Positions 4,333 to 5,356 of a stretch of DNA of 5,356 nt are shown here, piece by piece; the first letter of the stretch is position 1; each line of letters starts with the position of its first letter. The position numbers and the translations under genes were made by a program. Source of the DNA: JBDHXE01 sp035445085 (GTDB lineage: Bacteria; Bacteroidota; Ignavibacteria; Kapaibacteriales; UBA2268). The notes under the pieces are model-generated. The model did not search any database. It was not told where the DNA came from and saw only the letters and a program-made list of their open reading frames with translations. The DNA lies in the NCBI GenBank assembly GCA_035445085.1, contig DAOMQA010000041.1, positions 1-5,356 on the forward strand, read 5' to 3'.

Positions 4333-5356
4333 CTGAACTTTTTGTTGAATGCTCTTTCTGCTCGCTCTTTGTTTTCTAACAATAATTTGGCTATATTTGC
4401 AAATGTGAAACAGAGTGTTGAGCAGTTTAATTATGATTATAGGGGACTGATGAATCGGTATAGAAAGGGTGAAGTTTTTGCTTCCGATACTTGTGATATT
4501 TCGCAGATGTTGCTGACTGATGTGGAATGGCAGTATCGCTATAATCCTTTCGGCGAGCGTGAAAGCAAGTATATGACGGTGAATTCTCTCGACCAACGCA
4601 AGCTAAGACCTATGGAATATTATCTTTTGGGACCGGGCAACGAGCAGTTCGCAGTTTATAATGGTTTTTCGATTCATGGTCCAGCTACTTACTATTATAA
4701 ATATGGCAATGAATTTTTAACTGAAAATATAATTCTCGATAGCAATAATAAATACATCTACCCTACCGAATATAATGTTTATTCTGGCGAGGGAGTTTTC
4801 AGCTCTTATCGTTTGGCTTATGCTCATACTCAAAAGAATTATTTTATCTATAATCATCTTGGCTCGAAGGCGGTAGAGGTGGACTCTATAGGAAATATTA
4901 TTGATTATGTGCAATATAGTCCTTTCGGCGAACCTTTAAAGAAGAACAACTATCAACAACAATGGAACGAGCGTATCGGTTACATAGACAAAGAAAAAGA
5001 CAGAGAAAGCAAACTCGGCGACCACGGCGTTCGTAAATATGACTACGAAATAGGAAGGTTTACGAGTGTGGATCCTCTCTGGGAGAAATATACAGGATGG
5101 ACGGGGTATCAGTATAGTGGGAATAATCCGGTGAATGCAAGTGATGGAAATGGGAAAGCTGCAGATGTTTTGATTGATTTAGGTTTTATTGCATATGACC
5201 TGTATGATATTGGGAAATCCTTTTTCACAGGTAAACCAATAACTAGCACTCAAGTTGGTGCATTAGGTGCCGATATAGCAAGTGCTGTTACTCCCCTTTT
5301 TGTAGGTGGTGGGCTAATTGTAAGAGCTGGTGCAAAGGCAGATGATGCTGTAGATG
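4333..5356 (+). CDS. 5'-truncated RHS protein with pretoxin domain (runs off the window)
   Basis: An open frame follows a TGA at 4330-4332 and continues past the window end. RHS-like sequence is visible from about 4405 (SVEQFNYDYRGLMNRYRKG, QYRYNPFGERESKY). It continues through the associated core (NYFIYNHLGSKAVEVDSIG, IIDYVQYSPFGEPL, ERIGYIDKEKD, GVRKYDYEIGRFTSVDPLWEKY). NNPVNASDGNG marks the end of the core. The following segment (ADVLIDLGFIAYDLYDIG, ALGADIASAVTPLFVGGG, VRAGAKADDAVD) is the hydrophobic pretoxin linker that in RHS proteins precedes a nuclease or other toxin. The toxin itself is outside the window. Intact RHS proteins are usually far longer, so the N-terminal part is missing. 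Candidate starts are TTG 4342, GTG 4405, and ATG 4450 with AGGGGA three bases before it; none is compelling. It may be a decayed or displaced rhs gene. Confidence 0.75.
   Translation, partial: MNFLLNALSARSLFSNNNLAIFANVKQSVEQFNYDYRGLMNRYRKGEVFASDTCDISQMLLTDVEWQYRYNPFGERESKYMTVNSLDQRKLRPMEYYLLGPGNEQFAVYNGFSIHGPATYYYKYGNEFLTENIILDSNNKYIYPTEYNVYSGEGVFSSYRLAYAHTQKNYFIYNHLGSKAVEVDSIGNIIDYVQYSPFGEPLKKNNYQQQWNERIGYIDKEKDRESKLGDHGVRKYDYEIGRFTSVDPLWEKYTGWTGYQYSGNNPVNASDGNGKAADVLIDLGFIAYDLYDIGKSFFTGKPITSTQVGALGADIASAVTPLFVGGGLIVRAGAKADDAVD
5006..5136 (+). repeat. RHS core-end repeat, copy 4 (uninterrupted form)
   Basis: This copy begins with aaagcaaactcgg and lacks the 24-bp insertion, giving the continuous reading SKLGDHGVRKYDYEIGRF. 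It therefore serves as the internal reference for the ancestral arrangement. The string tggacggggtatcagtata lies at 5098-5116, and the copy ends at gtgaat before the pretoxin segment. Confidence 0.85.

Noticed and set aside
4080..4382. Minus-strand open frame with N-Q-D-F-D-C-S heptads and a longer N-terminal lead
   Set aside because: It is a second minus-strand frame through the same array, again with changes mostly at first and second positions; its lead overlaps the RHS fragment antisense. The T-K-T-S-I frame is the better candidate, and even that is doubtful.
4321..4914. Two minus-strand open frames (4321-4596 and 4717-4914)
   Set aside because: Both are antisense to clear RHS coding sequence (YNPFGERESKY, VYSGEG, AYAHTQKNYFIYN) and carry no domain signal.

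Overview
The window is strongly AT-rich, and its genes lack clear Shine-Dalgarno sites. It carries RHS proteins whose core ends in a 'GRFTSVDPLWEKY.GWTGYQY..NNPVN' style motif, which I associate with the Bacteroidota/Chlorobiota (FCB) group. Two genes encode exported proteins with short Bacteroidota-style signal peptides, and one of them has a TonB C-terminal-like domain. The organism call is inference from style and composition; no marker gene is present.

All confidently called genes lie on the + strand. The window starts with the last codons of an upstream gene (2-55). Three tandem 'orphan' RHS toxin-tip plus partner modules follow. Module 1 is an RHS stub fused to an alpha/beta-hydrolase (lipase-like) domain (65-823), followed by a three-helix membrane protein that overlaps it (816-1121). 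Module 2 is a degraded RHS remnant and a perfect palindrome (1129-1198), then an RHS stub fused to a probable RNase-type toxin (1218-1952), followed by a small cytosolic protein (1970-2389). Module 3 is an RHS stub fused to a metallopeptidase-like domain with an altered zinc motif (2389-3084). Two exported proteins follow it (3056-3583 and 3580-3999); the second has a TonB C-terminal-like domain and the first may be a distant relative.

From 4000 to 4332 there is no recognisable gene. The stretch holds an eleven-copy 21-bp tandem repeat (4057-4287) with a higher-order AAB pattern. From 4333 to the window end runs the C-terminal part of a longer RHS protein. It has the most complete core of the four copies and a pretoxin segment, and its toxin domain lies beyond the window. 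Its N-terminal RHS region is missing, cut by an in-frame TGA at 4330.

The proposed logic is a polymorphic-toxin cassette reservoir. The same RHS core end occurs four times, each time joined to a different C-terminal domain, and three are followed by a candidate immunity gene. The predicted location of each partner (inner membrane, cytosol, exported) suits the predicted target of its toxin. None of the three short stubs has an ATG at its head, which fits silent donor modules or relics that would be expressed after recombination into an intact rhs gene. Toxin activities and immunity roles are inferred from motifs and gene order only.
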